Part shown: positions 33,036 through 41,174 of the stretch, piece by piece
How positions within the stretch are numbered: position 1 is the first letter of the stretch
Layout of the letters: the number at the start of each line of letters is the position of its first letter
DNA from: Terrabacter sp040702505
GTDB taxonomy: Bacteria; Actinomycetota; Actinomycetes; Actinomycetales; Dermatophilaceae
NCBI RefSeq assembly: GCF_040702505.1
Contig: NZ_JBFBLC010000011.1
Location: 1-64,000 of the forward strand
Direction: 5' to 3'
DNA length: 64,000 nucleotides
Position numbers and translations under genes: made by a program
The notes under the pieces: generated by a model
Seen by the model: only the letters and a program-made list of their open reading frames with translations
What the model was told of the DNA's origin: nothing
Database searches by the model: none

Positions 33036-33784
33036 GCCCGTGGCCGCCGGTCGTCGTCACCGGCGCGCGGAGCCCGCTCGGCGGCATACCCGACGGATCG
33101 CAAGGTGCGGATCGGGCTGGCGGCGCCGAGCTTGGCGCGGACTTGGGCGACGTGGACGTCGACGGTGCGCGCCCCCGCGGTCGCGGCGTACCCCCACACC
33201 TCGCTGAGCAGCTGCTCGCGGGTGAAGACGACCCCGGGCCGGCGCATCAGGTGAGCGAGCAAGTCGAACTCCGTCGCCGTGAGGCCGATCTCGCGGTCGG
33301 CGACGCGCACCTCGTGACTGGACAGGTCGACGGTCAGCTCGCCCGAGCGCAGCATCTGTGGCCCAGCGAGGTCGCCCCGGGTGCGGCGCAGGACGCCGGT
33401 GAGCCGCGCGACGAGCTCGCGCGGGGAGAAGGGCTTGGTGACGTAGTCGTCGGCACCGAGCTCGAGGCCGACGATGCGGTCGACCTCGTCGTCGCGGGCC
33501 GTCACGAAGAGCACCGGTGTCCAGTCGCCCCGGGCGCGCAGGCGGCGGCACACCTCGATGCCGTCGAGCTCGGGGAGGCCGATGTCGAGCACGACAGCGC
33601 TGGGCCGCAGGTCGCGTATCGCACCGAGGGCGCTCACGCCGTCACCGACGACCTCGACGCCGTAGCCCGCCGCGCGCAGGTTGAGCCTCAGCACGTCGGC
33701 GATGGCCGGCTCGTCCTCGACGACGAGCACGAGGCCGCGACTGGGGGCGACGGCGTCGCGGTTCGCCTCGGCTGCGGTGGACAC
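33032..33784 (-). CDS. OmpR/PhoB family response regulator
   Basis: 250 residues. The receiver domain (~17-130) has the acidic pair VVEDE, the phospho-acceptor Asp67 in VLDIGLPELDG, the TARDD switch and K in VTKPFSPREL. The C-terminal winged helix (~150-240) contains LTATEFDLLAHLMRRPGVVFTREQLLSEVWGY and RTVDVHVAQVRAKLG. It is the first gene of a two-gene operon with the histidine kinase; it starts at a GTG. Targets cannot be read from here. Confidence 0.94.
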   Translation of the reverse strand: MSTAAEANRDAVAPSRGLVLVVEDEPAIADVLRLNLRAAGYGVEVVGDGVSALGAIRDLRPSAVVLDIGLPELDGIEVCRRLRARGDWTPVLFVTARDDEVDRIVGLELGADDYVTKPFSPRELVARLTGVLRRTRGDLAGPQMLRSGELTVDLSSHEVRVADREIGLTATEFDLLAHLMRRPGVVFTREQLLSEVWGYAATAGARTVDVHVAQVRAKLGAASPIRTLRSVGYAAERAPRAGDDDRRPRA

Positions 33785-33862
33785 GCTCGCAGCGTAGTGA
33801 GCGTCGGTGTCACCGGGGCCACACGCGTGTTCGGACCGTGTTCGGGCCGTGGCCGGCAGGCG

Positions 33863-34357
33863 TCAGGGCGCGGCGGGCGCGGGCGCCTCGGGGACCGGAC
33901 CGCGGCTGCGGCGGCGGCGAACCACGAGCCCGACCCCGGCCACGAGGGCCACGGCGACGATGGCCAGTCCCCACCACGAGCCGGCCTCGGCGGCCAGCCA
34001 GGCCCGCACGACCGCCAGGCCCACCGTCGCGTAGAGCGCCGCCCACATCGCCGACCCGACGACCGCAGCAGGCACGTAGAGCCGCAGCGGCATGCGTACG
34101 GCCCCCGCCGTCAGGTGCACCGCGGTCTGCACCCCGACCGTCAGGTAGGACAGCGTGACCGCGAGCGGACCGAGCCGGCGCAGCAGGGCCTCGGCCCGCG
34201 CCGCCAGCTCGCCGTGCGTGCCGCGGTAGCGCTGCCAGCCCGCGACCGCGCCGCGTCCGACCCAGTAGGTGCCGTGGGAGCGGACCGTGGCGCTCGCGAA
34301 GAGGGCGAGGAAGGCCCACCGGAACGGCAGCGCGGCCAGCGTGTCGAGCATGGCCAT
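33863..34357 (-). CDS. small DedA-like integral membrane protein
   Basis: 164 residues with four hydrophobic segments (about 8-25, 70-90, 95-125 and 132-150). YWVGRGAVAG and the Arg/Pro-containing loop between the later helices recall DedA/SNARE-associated proteins, but the protein is shorter than typical DedA (about 200), so this is tentative. It starts four bases after the VOC gene stop and is probably co-transcribed. Met at 34351 is an alternative start. Confidence 0.65.
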   Translation of the reverse strand: MAMLDTLAALPFRWAFLALFASATVRSHGTYWVGRGAVAGWQRYRGTHGELAARAEALLRRLGPLAVTLSYLTVGVQTAVHLTAGAVRMPLRLYVPAAVVGSAMWAALYATVGLAVVRAWLAAEAGSWWGLAIVAVALVAGVGLVVRRRRSRGPVPEAPAPAAP

Positions 34358-34361
34358 GAGC

Positions 34362-34814
34362 CTAGGGGGAGCCGGTCGCCGGCTCTCGGGGCGGAGCGAC
34401 GAGCAGGCAGAACGGGTGGCCGGCCGGGTCGGCGAGCACGACGAGCGGCTCGTCCTCGTCGTCGCGGCGGTCGAGCAGCGCCTGCGCGCCCAAGGCGAGG
34501 GCCCGGTCACGGTGCCGCTCGAGGGCGGCCACGTCGGGCACGGCGTAGTCGACGTGCAGCTGCATCGGCACCTCGTGGGAGGGCCACGTGGAGCGGGGGA
34601 GCGGGCCGTCGACGCGCTGGAACGCCAGGCGCCGCACGCCGTCCGCGTCGAGCAGCACGAGCCAGTCGGCCTCGTCGGCGCCCTCGGCGGGCGGCTCGTC
34701 GCCCGGGCGGTAGCGCAGCCCGAGCAGCTCCCGGTAGAACTCGGCGAGCCCGCGGGCGTCCGTCGTGTCCAGGGCCGTGTGCATCAGGCGGGGGTACGCG
34801 TCCTGCTCCGTCAC
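34362..34814 (-). CDS. VOC family protein
   Basis: 150 residues with two VOC modules (LMHTALDTTDARGLAEFYRELLGLRYRP; VLADPAGHPFCLLV). The GTG start at 34814 has GAGGAGG seven bases upstream, which decides against the longer frame from 34862. It is first in a likely two-gene unit with the DedA-like protein and divergent from an rRNA methyltransferase gene. Substrate not predictable. Confidence 0.82.
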   Translation of the reverse strand: MTEQDAYPRLMHTALDTTDARGLAEFYRELLGLRYRPGDEPPAEGADEADWLVLLDADGVRRLAFQRVDGPLPRSTWPSHEVPMQLHVDYAVPDVAALERHRDRALALGAQALLDRRDDEDEPLVVLADPAGHPFCLLVAPPREPATGSP

Positions 34815-34859
34815 GGGTCCTCCTCGGTGGCGTCCTCCCCACCGTAGAGCCGTCGGTGC

Positions 34860-34927
34860 CACGACGTGCGCTTCGCGTCACCCGTGGCGGATGTGGCGGC
34901 GTGGCGTGACACGAAGCGCACGTCGTG
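34860..34927. repeat. long inverted repeat between divergent genes
   Basis: Arms of 22 bp (34860-34881 and 34906-34927) match with a single mismatch around a 24-base centre. They lie between divergent VOC and methyltransferase genes, where no terminator is needed. The right arm ends 35 bases before the methyltransferase ATG. It could be an operator, a cruciform or the remains of a small mobile palindrome. Confidence 0.75.
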
Positions 34928-34961
34928 CGACCGAGCGCGTGAGTGGGATGCTGGGCCTGCC

Positions 34962-35819
34962 ATGACGAACCCCACGCGCCCGCCCCGCGAGCGGACCATC
35001 ACGTCCGCGTCCAACCCGCGGCTGAAGTCCGTGCTCGCCCTGCGCCGGCGCCGCACCCGCGAGGAGACCGGACAGACGCTCGTCGAGGGCTACGAGGAGA
35101 TCGGCCTGGCTCTCTCCTCCGGGGTGCGGCCCGGCACCGTCTACGTCTGCGAGGAGCTCTTCAGCCCCGCCGGGCGCGCGGGCTCGCAGGACATCGGACA
35201 CCAGGACGACCTGCTGGCCCGGCTGCGCGACGACCGGGTCGAGGTCGTGCACCTGAGCCGCGGCGCCTTCGAGAAGGTCAGCTACCGCGAGGGCCCCGAC
35301 GGCCTCCTCGCCGTCGTCGGCCGCGTCGGCGTCACGCTCGACGACCTGCGCGTCGACGGGCCCGACCACCTGACCCTGCTCAGCCAGGGGGTCGAGAAGC
35401 CCGGCAACCTCGGCGCCATGCTGCGCACCGCCGACGCCGCCGGGGTCGACGCCGTGGTCGCCGCCGATCCCGTCACCGACTGGGGCAACCCCAACGTCGT
35501 GCGCGCGAGCAAGGGGACCGTCTTCGCGGTGCCGGCCGCCAGCGCCACGACCGCCGAGGCCCTCGACTGGCTCAAGAGCCACGACATCCGGCTCGTCGTC
35601 ACCACTCCCGAGACCGACCTGCTGCACACCGACGTCGACTACACCGGACGCGTGGCCATCGCCGTCGGCAGCGAGAAGCACGGCGCCGACCGCACCCTGC
35701 TCGAGGCCGCGACGCAGCGCGTCCGCATCCCGATGCGCGGGAAGGCCAACAGCCTCAACGTCGCCGCGTCGGCTGCCATCGTGCTCTACGAGGCGGTCCG
35801 CCAGCGCGACCGCCGCTGA
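34962..35819 (+). CDS. TrmH/SpoU family RNA 2'-O-methyltransferase
   Basis: 285 residues. An N-terminal substrate-binding domain (~8-120; NPRLKSVLALRRRRTREETGQTLVEG) precedes a SPOUT knot with motif 1 LLSQGVEKPGNLGAMLRTADAAGVDAVV, motif 2 VAIAVGSEKHGADR and motif 3 IPMRGKANSLNVAASAAIVLYE. These are the canonical SpoU motifs for AdoMet-dependent ribose methylation of rRNA or tRNA. It resembles the TsnR/RlmB-like group; the exact nucleotide is unknown. ATG 34962 was chosen because upstream codons fall in the inverted repeat. Confidence 0.9.
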   Translation: MTNPTRPPRERTITSASNPRLKSVLALRRRRTREETGQTLVEGYEEIGLALSSGVRPGTVYVCEELFSPAGRAGSQDIGHQDDLLARLRDDRVEVVHLSRGAFEKVSYREGPDGLLAVVGRVGVTLDDLRVDGPDHLTLLSQGVEKPGNLGAMLRTADAAGVDAVVAADPVTDWGNPNVVRASKGTVFAVPAASATTAEALDWLKSHDIRLVVTTPETDLLHTDVDYTGRVAIAVGSEKHGADRTLLEAATQRVRIPMRGKANSLNVAASAAIVLYEAVRQRDRR

Positions 35820-35971
35820 GCGTCTTGCCCAGGCGGCGCACCCTCCGAACGGCGGCGAGACGGCATACGAGATGACGCCCGTGTTTCGACCGTGTGACGG
35901 TTGGGACGAGCGCTAGCGGGTAGGGGTGGGGTGGTCAAGAGCACCCCTTGGCGTGTGTCACGATGTTCTGT

Positions 35972-36607
35972 ATGCGAGTTGACCACGTCTCCTATGCAGC
36001 GGAGGCCGGTGGCCTCAAGGCCACAGCCGCCCGGCTGTCCGAGCTCATCGGCGTCGCGCCGGTCGACGGAGGGGTGCATCCCCGGTTCGGCACGCGCAAC
36101 GTGATCTTCCCCCTGGCCAAGGACCACTACCTCGAGGTCGTCGAGGTGCTGGACCACCCCGCCTCCGACAAGGCTCCCTTCGGGCAGGCCGTCCGCGCCG
36201 CGTCCGAGGCCGGCGGCGGCTGGCTGGGCTGGGTCGTCGCCGTCGACGACATCAGCGCCGTCGAGCAGCGCCTCGGCCGCGAGGCGGTCCTCGGCAACCG
36301 CCACCGCCCCGACGGCACCGAGCTCAAGTGGCGCCAGGTCGGCATCAAGGGCCTAATGGCCGACCCGCAGGTCCCCTACTTCATCGAGTGGGACGACATG
36401 ACGGTGCACCCGTCGGCGGGCGCCGACACGTCGGTCTCGATCGACGACCTCCAGATCGCCGGCGACCCCAAGCGGGTGCGCGAGTGGCTCGGCCCGGACG
36501 ACACGTTCGACAAGGGCGGCATCCACTTCACCTTCGTCGCGCCGCACGGCACCCCGGGCCTGCTCTCGGTCACCTTCGACACCCCCAACGGCAAGGTCAC
36601 CATCTGA
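35972..36607 (+). CDS. glyoxalase-like (VOC superfamily) protein
   Basis: 211 residues. The start RVDHVSYAAEAGGLKATAARLSELIGV and HPRFGTRNVIFPLAKDHYLEVVEV are typical of the Glyoxalase_3/4 group. A second module ends HGTPGLLSVTFDTPNGKVTI. I picked ATG 35972; ATG 35963 and a GTG at 35948 are possible and no ribosome-binding site is evident, so the transcript may be leaderless. Function unknown. A strong terminator follows. Confidence 0.78.
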   Translation: MRVDHVSYAAEAGGLKATAARLSELIGVAPVDGGVHPRFGTRNVIFPLAKDHYLEVVEVLDHPASDKAPFGQAVRAASEAGGGWLGWVVAVDDISAVEQRLGREAVLGNRHRPDGTELKWRQVGIKGLMADPQVPYFIEWDDMTVHPSAGADTSVSIDDLQIAGDPKRVREWLGPDDTFDKGGIHFTFVAPHGTPGLLSVTFDTPNGKVTI

Positions 36608-36630
36608 CCTTCCCCCCTCGACTCGCACGC

Positions 36631-36668
36631 GAAGCGGCGGCCACCCTCGTCCGGGTGGCCGCCGCTTC
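36631..36668 (+). terminator. intrinsic terminator
   Basis: A perfect 16-bp GC-rich stem (36631-36646 and 36653-36668) with a 6-base loop lies 24 bases after the glyoxalase-like gene and also faces the convergent membrane-protein gene, so it can serve both. Confidence 0.85.
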
Positions 36669-36697
36669 GTCGTGCCCGAGGCCGTATGCCGTCCGGC

Positions 36698-37717
36698 TCA
36701 GTCGGCCGAGCCGCGCTCGTCCGCGGTGGCCGACCTCTTCGCCCGGACCGCCAGGCCGCTCAGCCCCAGACCCACGACGACGGCCACGACGAGCCCGACG
36801 AGCGGCGGTGAGAGCGGCGCGCCCCAGGCCGTGAGGGTGGTCGACAGTGATCCCCGGAACACGCGCGTCCCGTCGACGAGCAGGTCCTGCAGGTCGGTGG
36901 ATCGTGGCCGGGTGCCGCGGAGAGACTCGAGGACGTAGCGGGCGGCGGTGAGCGCGGCAGCGGTGAGCACGAGCAGGCCGAGGGCGCCGACCCACGCCGC
37001 TGCCCGGGCTGCGACCCGGCTGCGTGCGGTGCCGGCGAGGAGCGCACCGACCACGGCTCCGGAGAGCGCTGCGAGCGCCGTCGGCAGCCACGTGGCCGCG
37101 GAGGCGTCGCGGGTCGCGCCGACCACGAGCTGGCCGACCCAGTCCGCGCCGACCACGACCGCCGACGCGGCCGCCACGACCCGCAGGGCCGGGCCGCCGA
37201 GGGAGACCGCCAGCCCGAGGACCAGGCCCACGACGGACCCGGCGACCGTCAGCCCGATGAAGGCGAGCCGCACCTGCTGGGCGGTGCTGCCGGAGCCGCC
37301 GAGGTCGGGGTCGGGTGCCAGGGTCTGGGCCACCGCCCACGTCGTGGCCACGGCCGCGCCGAGCGTCGCAACCGCCACGAGCAGCTGCCGGTGCGAGCGG
37401 CGCGCCGTGCGCCACGCGGGTGCCAGACCGGCCAGCACACCGGCCGTGACCGTGACGACGAGCAGGAGGGGGAGCAGCTGGTGGTGATAGGGCAGCAACG
37501 CCTCCCGCAGGTCGTTGCGCGGGTTCCACGGCGTGCCGAACGTGCCGCCACCGGTCCGTCGCACGAGCCAGGGCAGCAGCCCCACCAGCCACCCGAGGAC
37601 GGCAAGTGGAAAGACGGGCCAAGACCTCGCGCGCAGGGGCTCGTCGGGTGGAGGTCCGAGCCGGTCCGGTGGTGTCGGCGTGGCCGCTGGAGGGCTCGCC
37701 CCTGTCGTCGACGTCAT
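36698..37717 (-). CDS. integral membrane protein of unknown function
   Basis: 339 residues. A Pro-rich N-terminus (~1-30) is followed by seven or eight hydrophobic segments (about 35-50, 80-100, 110-130, 150-175, 180-200, 210-230, 240-262 and 305-325). A hydrophilic loop with WNPRNDLREALLPYHHQLLP sits between the first two, and a Lys/Arg tail lies at the C-terminus. I do not recognise a family; no transporter or enzyme motif is visible. It stands alone between convergent and co-directional neighbours. Confidence 0.75.
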   Translation of the reverse strand: MTSTTGASPPAATPTPPDRLGPPPDEPLRARSWPVFPLAVLGWLVGLLPWLVRRTGGGTFGTPWNPRNDLREALLPYHHQLLPLLLVVTVTAGVLAGLAPAWRTARRSHRQLLVAVATLGAAVATTWAVAQTLAPDPDLGGSGSTAQQVRLAFIGLTVAGSVVGLVLGLAVSLGGPALRVVAAASAVVVGADWVGQLVVGATRDASAATWLPTALAALSGAVVGALLAGTARSRVAARAAAWVGALGLLVLTAAALTAARYVLESLRGTRPRSTDLQDLLVDGTRVFRGSLSTTLTAWGAPLSPPLVGLVVAVVVGLGLSGLAVRAKRSATADERGSAD

Positions 37718-37815
37718 CGTCGTTCTCCCCTGTCGTGTGCCCGCGCCGGTGCGGCGCTGGGCCTCGACGACATCAGAGGTCAGCGCCGCCTGTCAAAGGC
37801 GGCCGGGCGACGGGC

Positions 37816-38154
37816 TCAGCTCTCGAGGCAGAACTCGTTGCCCTCCGGGTCGGCCATGACGACGACGTCGCCGTCAGCGCCGGTGACGGTCGCGCCCAGG
37901 GCGACGAGCCTGTCGACCTCGTCCTCGACGGGTCCGACCGCTCGGAGGTCGAAGTGCTGGCGGTTCTTCGCCGTCTTGGGCTCGGGCACCGGCTGGAACC
38001 ACAGGGTGGGACCGCCCCAGCCGGCCGGCTCGACCCAGGCGCGACGGTCCGTGCTGTCCTCGTCGACGTTCGAGCCGAGGGCGGCCGCCCAGAAGGCCGC
38101 GAGCCGCAGCGGGTCCGAACAGTCGAACGTCACCGACTTCACGAAGCACACCAT
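37816..38154 (-). CDS. VOC family protein, short
   Basis: 112 residues, a single VOC unit: SVTFDCSDPLRLAAFWAAALG at the start and VVVMADPEGNEFCL at the end with the terminal Glu metal ligand. It matches the short actinobacterial 'glyoxalase-like' group of unknown substrate. It sits between the membrane-protein and copA genes without evidence of an operon. Confidence 0.82.
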   Translation of the reverse strand: MVCFVKSVTFDCSDPLRLAAFWAAALGSNVDEDSTDRRAWVEPAGWGGPTLWFQPVPEPKTAKNRQHFDLRAVGPVEDEVDRLVALGATVTGADGDVVVMADPEGNEFCLES

Positions 38155-38217
38155 GGACCGGACCTACCCGCCGGCCAGGAGGTCCTGACCGGCGAGCGAC
38201 AAGGTCCAGCGGCGCGG

Positions 38218-40551
38218 TCAGCGGCTCCAGCGCTTGAGGCGCAGTGAGTTGCTGACGACGAGGACCGACGACAGCGCCATCGTGGCCCCGGCGATCATCG
38301 GGTTGAGCAGGCCGAACGCCGCGAGCGGGATGGCGGCCGTGTTGTAGCCGAAGGCCCAGGCGAGGTTCTGCTTGATGATGCGCAGGGTCTCGCGGGACAG
38401 GCCGATGGCGTCACCGACGGCGTCGAGGTCGGGGCGCACCAGGACGATGTCGGCGGAGTCCATGGCGACGTCCGTCCCCGAGCCCATCGCCAGGCCGAGG
38501 TCGGCCTGGGCCAGGGCGGCCGCGTCGTTGACCCCGTCGCCGACCATGGCCACGACCTTGCCGGACTGCTGCAGTGCCGTGACGACCTCGTGCTTCTGCG
38601 CCGGCATGACCTCGGCGCGCACGTTGGCCTGGTCGATGCCGACCTGCTCGGCGACGCTGCGTGCGTTGGACAGGCTGTCGCCGGTCAGCAGGTAGGGCGT
38701 GAGGCCGAGCGCCCGCAGCCGCGCGACGGCGGCCGTGGACGACTCCCGCACCGTGTCCTCGACGGTGAGGGCGGCCTGGGCCACCCCGTCCCAGCCGACG
38801 AAGACGGTGGTGCCGGCGTGGCTGCGGGCGTGCTCGAGCAGCTCGGGGTCGACTCTCTCGAAGAGCACATCCTTGCCGACCGTCACCTCGGTGTCCTTGA
38901 TCCGCGCCGTCGCGCCCTCGCCGGGGTTGGCCTGGAAGTCGGTGATGCGCGGCAGGTCGAGGTGGGCGAGGCGGGCGCCGGCGACGACCGCGTGGGCCAC
39001 GGGGTGCTCGCTGCCCTGCTCGACGGCGGCCGCGGCCGTGAGCGCGGCCTTCTTCGAGAGCTTGCCGCGCACCGCGATGCTGCGCAGCCGCAGCTCGCCG
39101 GTGGTGATGGTGCCGGTCTTGTCGAGCACGACGGTGTCGACGCGGCGGGTGTCCTCGAGCACCTGCGGGCCCTTGATGAGGGTGCCGAGCTGGGCACCGC
39201 GGCCGGTTCCGACCAGCAGCGCCGTGGGCGTGGCGAGGCCGAGCGCACAGGGGCAGGCGATGATCAGGACGGTGACGGCCACGGCCAGGGCGGTGCCGAC
39301 GTCGTGGCCGGTGACGAGCCAGCCCACGAAGGTGACGAGGGCGAGCACGAGCACGACCGGGACGAAGACGGCCGAGACCCGGTCGGCCAGGCGCTGCACG
39401 TCGGCCTTGCCGGTCTGGGCGCTCTCGACGAGGCGCTGGATCCCGGCGAGCATGGTGTCGGCGCCGACCTTGCGGGCCTCGACGACGATCCGGCCGGTGC
39501 TGTTGACGGCGCCACCGGTCACCTCGTCCCCGGCGGCCACGTCGACCGGGGTCGACTCGCCGGTGACCAGACTGGCGTCCACGGCGCTCGAGCCCTCGAT
39601 CACGACGCCGTCGGTGGCGACCTTCTCGCCCGGTCGCACGACGAAGTGGTCGCCGACGACGAGCTCGCCGACGGGGATGCGGGTCTCGCCGGTCACCCGG
39701 GTGCGCGGGTCGATGCGCAGCACCGAGACGTCCTTGGCGCCGAGGTCGAGCAGGGACCGCAGGGCGTCGCGGCCGGAGTCCTTGGCGCGCGCCTCGAGGA
39801 ACCGGCCGGTGAGCAGGAAGGTCGTCACGACCGCGGCGACCTCGAAGTAGAGGTGCATCCCGCCCTGCAGCAGCTCCACGACGGAGTAGCCCCAGGCCGC
39901 GAGCACGCCGAGCGAGACGAGGGTGTCCATGGTGGAGGCCAGGTGCCGCGCGTTGACTGCGGCGGCCCGGTGGAAGGGCCAGGCGCACCAGAAGACGACG
40001 GGGGTGGCCAGGAGGAACTGCAGCCACGGGCTGGCAGCGAACGCCGGCAGCACCATGGCCAGCAGCAGCACCGGGACCGTCAGGGCGATCGCGGTGACGA
40101 GCCGGGGCTTGAGCACGTCCTGGGCCGGCGTGTGGTCGAGGTGGTCGGTGTGGTCGATGTGGTCGGTCTGGTCGGTGCGGTCACCGTGCTCGCCGTGACT
40201 GGGCCCGGCGGGAGACGGCGCGCTCGGCGCGCTGTGCCGCGCCAGCTCCTTCGCGCGCAGCTTCTCCAGCAGCGCCCCGGCGCCCGGCCGCTCGCCGCTG
40301 TCGATGACGGTGGCGCCGTAGCCGGTCTTCTTCACCTCGGCCACGATCTGCTCGACCGTGACGGGGGCGGTGAAGGCCACGAGGGCCTTCTCGGTGGCGA
40401 GGTTGACGCTGGCCGACTCGACCCCGGCGACCTTGGAGAGCTTGCGCTCGATGCGCGCCGAGCACGAGGCGCAGGTCATGCCGGTGATGGCGAGGCGGAC
40501 CTCGTCGGGGGCCCGCTCGCCGGTCGTCACGGGCGCCTGGCCGGTGCTCAT
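38218..40551 (-). CDS. copA: copper-exporting P1B-type ATPase
   Basis: 777 residues. An HMA domain with GMTCASC (Cys27/Cys30) is followed by a His/Asp/Thr-rich linker (~98-125), eight membrane helices, the TGES phosphatase loop (VTGESTPVD), the transport motif IIACPCALG (CPC ~433-435), DKTGT (Asp ~476), an HP motif (EQGSEHPVAHA) and MVGDGVNDAAALAQADLG. These define Cu+ export (CopA/CtpV-like). ATGA overlap with copZ and the position behind csoR show a copper-inducible operon. Length is normal. Confidence 0.95.
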   Translation of the reverse strand: MSTGQAPVTTGERAPDEVRLAITGMTCASCSARIERKLSKVAGVESASVNLATEKALVAFTAPVTVEQIVAEVKKTGYGATVIDSGERPGAGALLEKLRAKELARHSAPSAPSPAGPSHGEHGDRTDQTDHIDHTDHLDHTPAQDVLKPRLVTAIALTVPVLLLAMVLPAFAASPWLQFLLATPVVFWCAWPFHRAAAVNARHLASTMDTLVSLGVLAAWGYSVVELLQGGMHLYFEVAAVVTTFLLTGRFLEARAKDSGRDALRSLLDLGAKDVSVLRIDPRTRVTGETRIPVGELVVGDHFVVRPGEKVATDGVVIEGSSAVDASLVTGESTPVDVAAGDEVTGGAVNSTGRIVVEARKVGADTMLAGIQRLVESAQTGKADVQRLADRVSAVFVPVVLVLALVTFVGWLVTGHDVGTALAVAVTVLIIACPCALGLATPTALLVGTGRGAQLGTLIKGPQVLEDTRRVDTVVLDKTGTITTGELRLRSIAVRGKLSKKAALTAAAAVEQGSEHPVAHAVVAGARLAHLDLPRITDFQANPGEGATARIKDTEVTVGKDVLFERVDPELLEHARSHAGTTVFVGWDGVAQAALTVEDTVRESSTAAVARLRALGLTPYLLTGDSLSNARSVAEQVGIDQANVRAEVMPAQKHEVVTALQQSGKVVAMVGDGVNDAAALAQADLGLAMGSGTDVAMDSADIVLVRPDLDAVGDAIGLSRETLRIIKQNLAWAFGYNTAAIPLAAFGLLNPMIAGATMALSSVLVVSNSLRLKRWSR

Positions 40552-40769
40552 CGGAGGCTGTAGCCCGCCTCGGCGACGGCGGACGCGACGGTGGCCGGGT
40601 CGAGGGGGGCCTCGCTGGTGATGGTCACGGGCGAGTCCTCGCCCGGGTGCAGGTCGACGGCGACCGCGACGACGCCGGGCAGGGCTGACAGCTCCTCGCT
40701 GACGGCGGCGGTGCAGTGCCCGCACGTCATGCCGGCGACGGTGATCTCGGTCTGGGTGGTCTCACTCAT
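40548..40769 (-). CDS. copZ: copper chaperone (CopZ-like HMA protein)
   Basis: 73 residues, one ferredoxin-like HMA domain with the metal site GMTCGHC (Cys16/Cys19). It hands Cu+ to CopA, encoded directly downstream with a four-base overlap. Forty bases separate it from csoR. The length and the last strand (VASAVAEAGYSL) are typical. Confidence 0.94.
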   Translation of the reverse strand: MSETTQTEITVAGMTCGHCTAAVSEELSALPGVVAVAVDLHPGEDSPVTITSEAPLDPATVASAVAEAGYSLR

Positions 40770-40802
40770 CGGGTGCCTCCTCGGGCCTCGGGTATGAGGA
40801 TG

Positions 40803-41084
40803 TCAGCTGCGCACGAGCCGCGCGATGGCATCGGACGCCTCGCGGACCTTCTGGGCGGCAGCCTCGTCGGACTCGCGTGCCGCGTCCACCACACAGTGGG
40901 CCACGTGGTCCTCGAGCAGGCCGAGGCTCACCGCCTGCAGTGCCTTCGTGATGGCGCTGACCTGCGTCAGGATGTCGATGCAGTAGGTGTCGGTGTCGAC
41001 CATCCGCTGCACGCCACGCACCTGCCCCTCGATGCGTCGCAGCCGCTTCAGGTAGTCGTCCTTGCTGCCGGAGTATCCAGCCAT
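40803..41084 (-). CDS. csoR: CsoR copper-sensing repressor
   Basis: 93 residues, the all-helical CsoR/RcnR fold. Copper ligands are in place: Cys35 (TYCIDIL), His60 and Cys64 (LEDHVAHCV). YLKRLRRIEGQVRGVQRMV supplies the DNA-contacting helix. Apo-CsoR represses; Cu+ binding releases it. It heads the csoR-copZ-copA operon, and a CsoR box lies 28 bases upstream, so it is autoregulated. Confidence 0.95.
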   Translation of the reverse strand: MAGYSGSKDDYLKRLRRIEGQVRGVQRMVDTDTYCIDILTQVSAITKALQAVSLGLLEDHVAHCVVDAARESDEAAAQKVREASDAIARLVRS

Positions 41085-41111
41085 TCCAACCTCCTCGTCG
41101 ACACCAACAGG

Positions 41112-41128
41112 ATACCCCCGCAGGGTAT
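41112..41128. promoter_or_regulatory. CsoR operator
   Basis: ATACCC and GGGTAT form a perfect 6-bp inverted repeat with a 5-base spacer, matching the known CsoR box (TACCCC...GGGGTA type). It sits just upstream of csoR and downstream of purB, where it would cover the cop promoter. Confidence 0.85.
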
Positions 41129-41174
41129 TCCTCGATGCGCCCTGCAGGGCGTGTCCCCGACGAGGCGTATGCCA

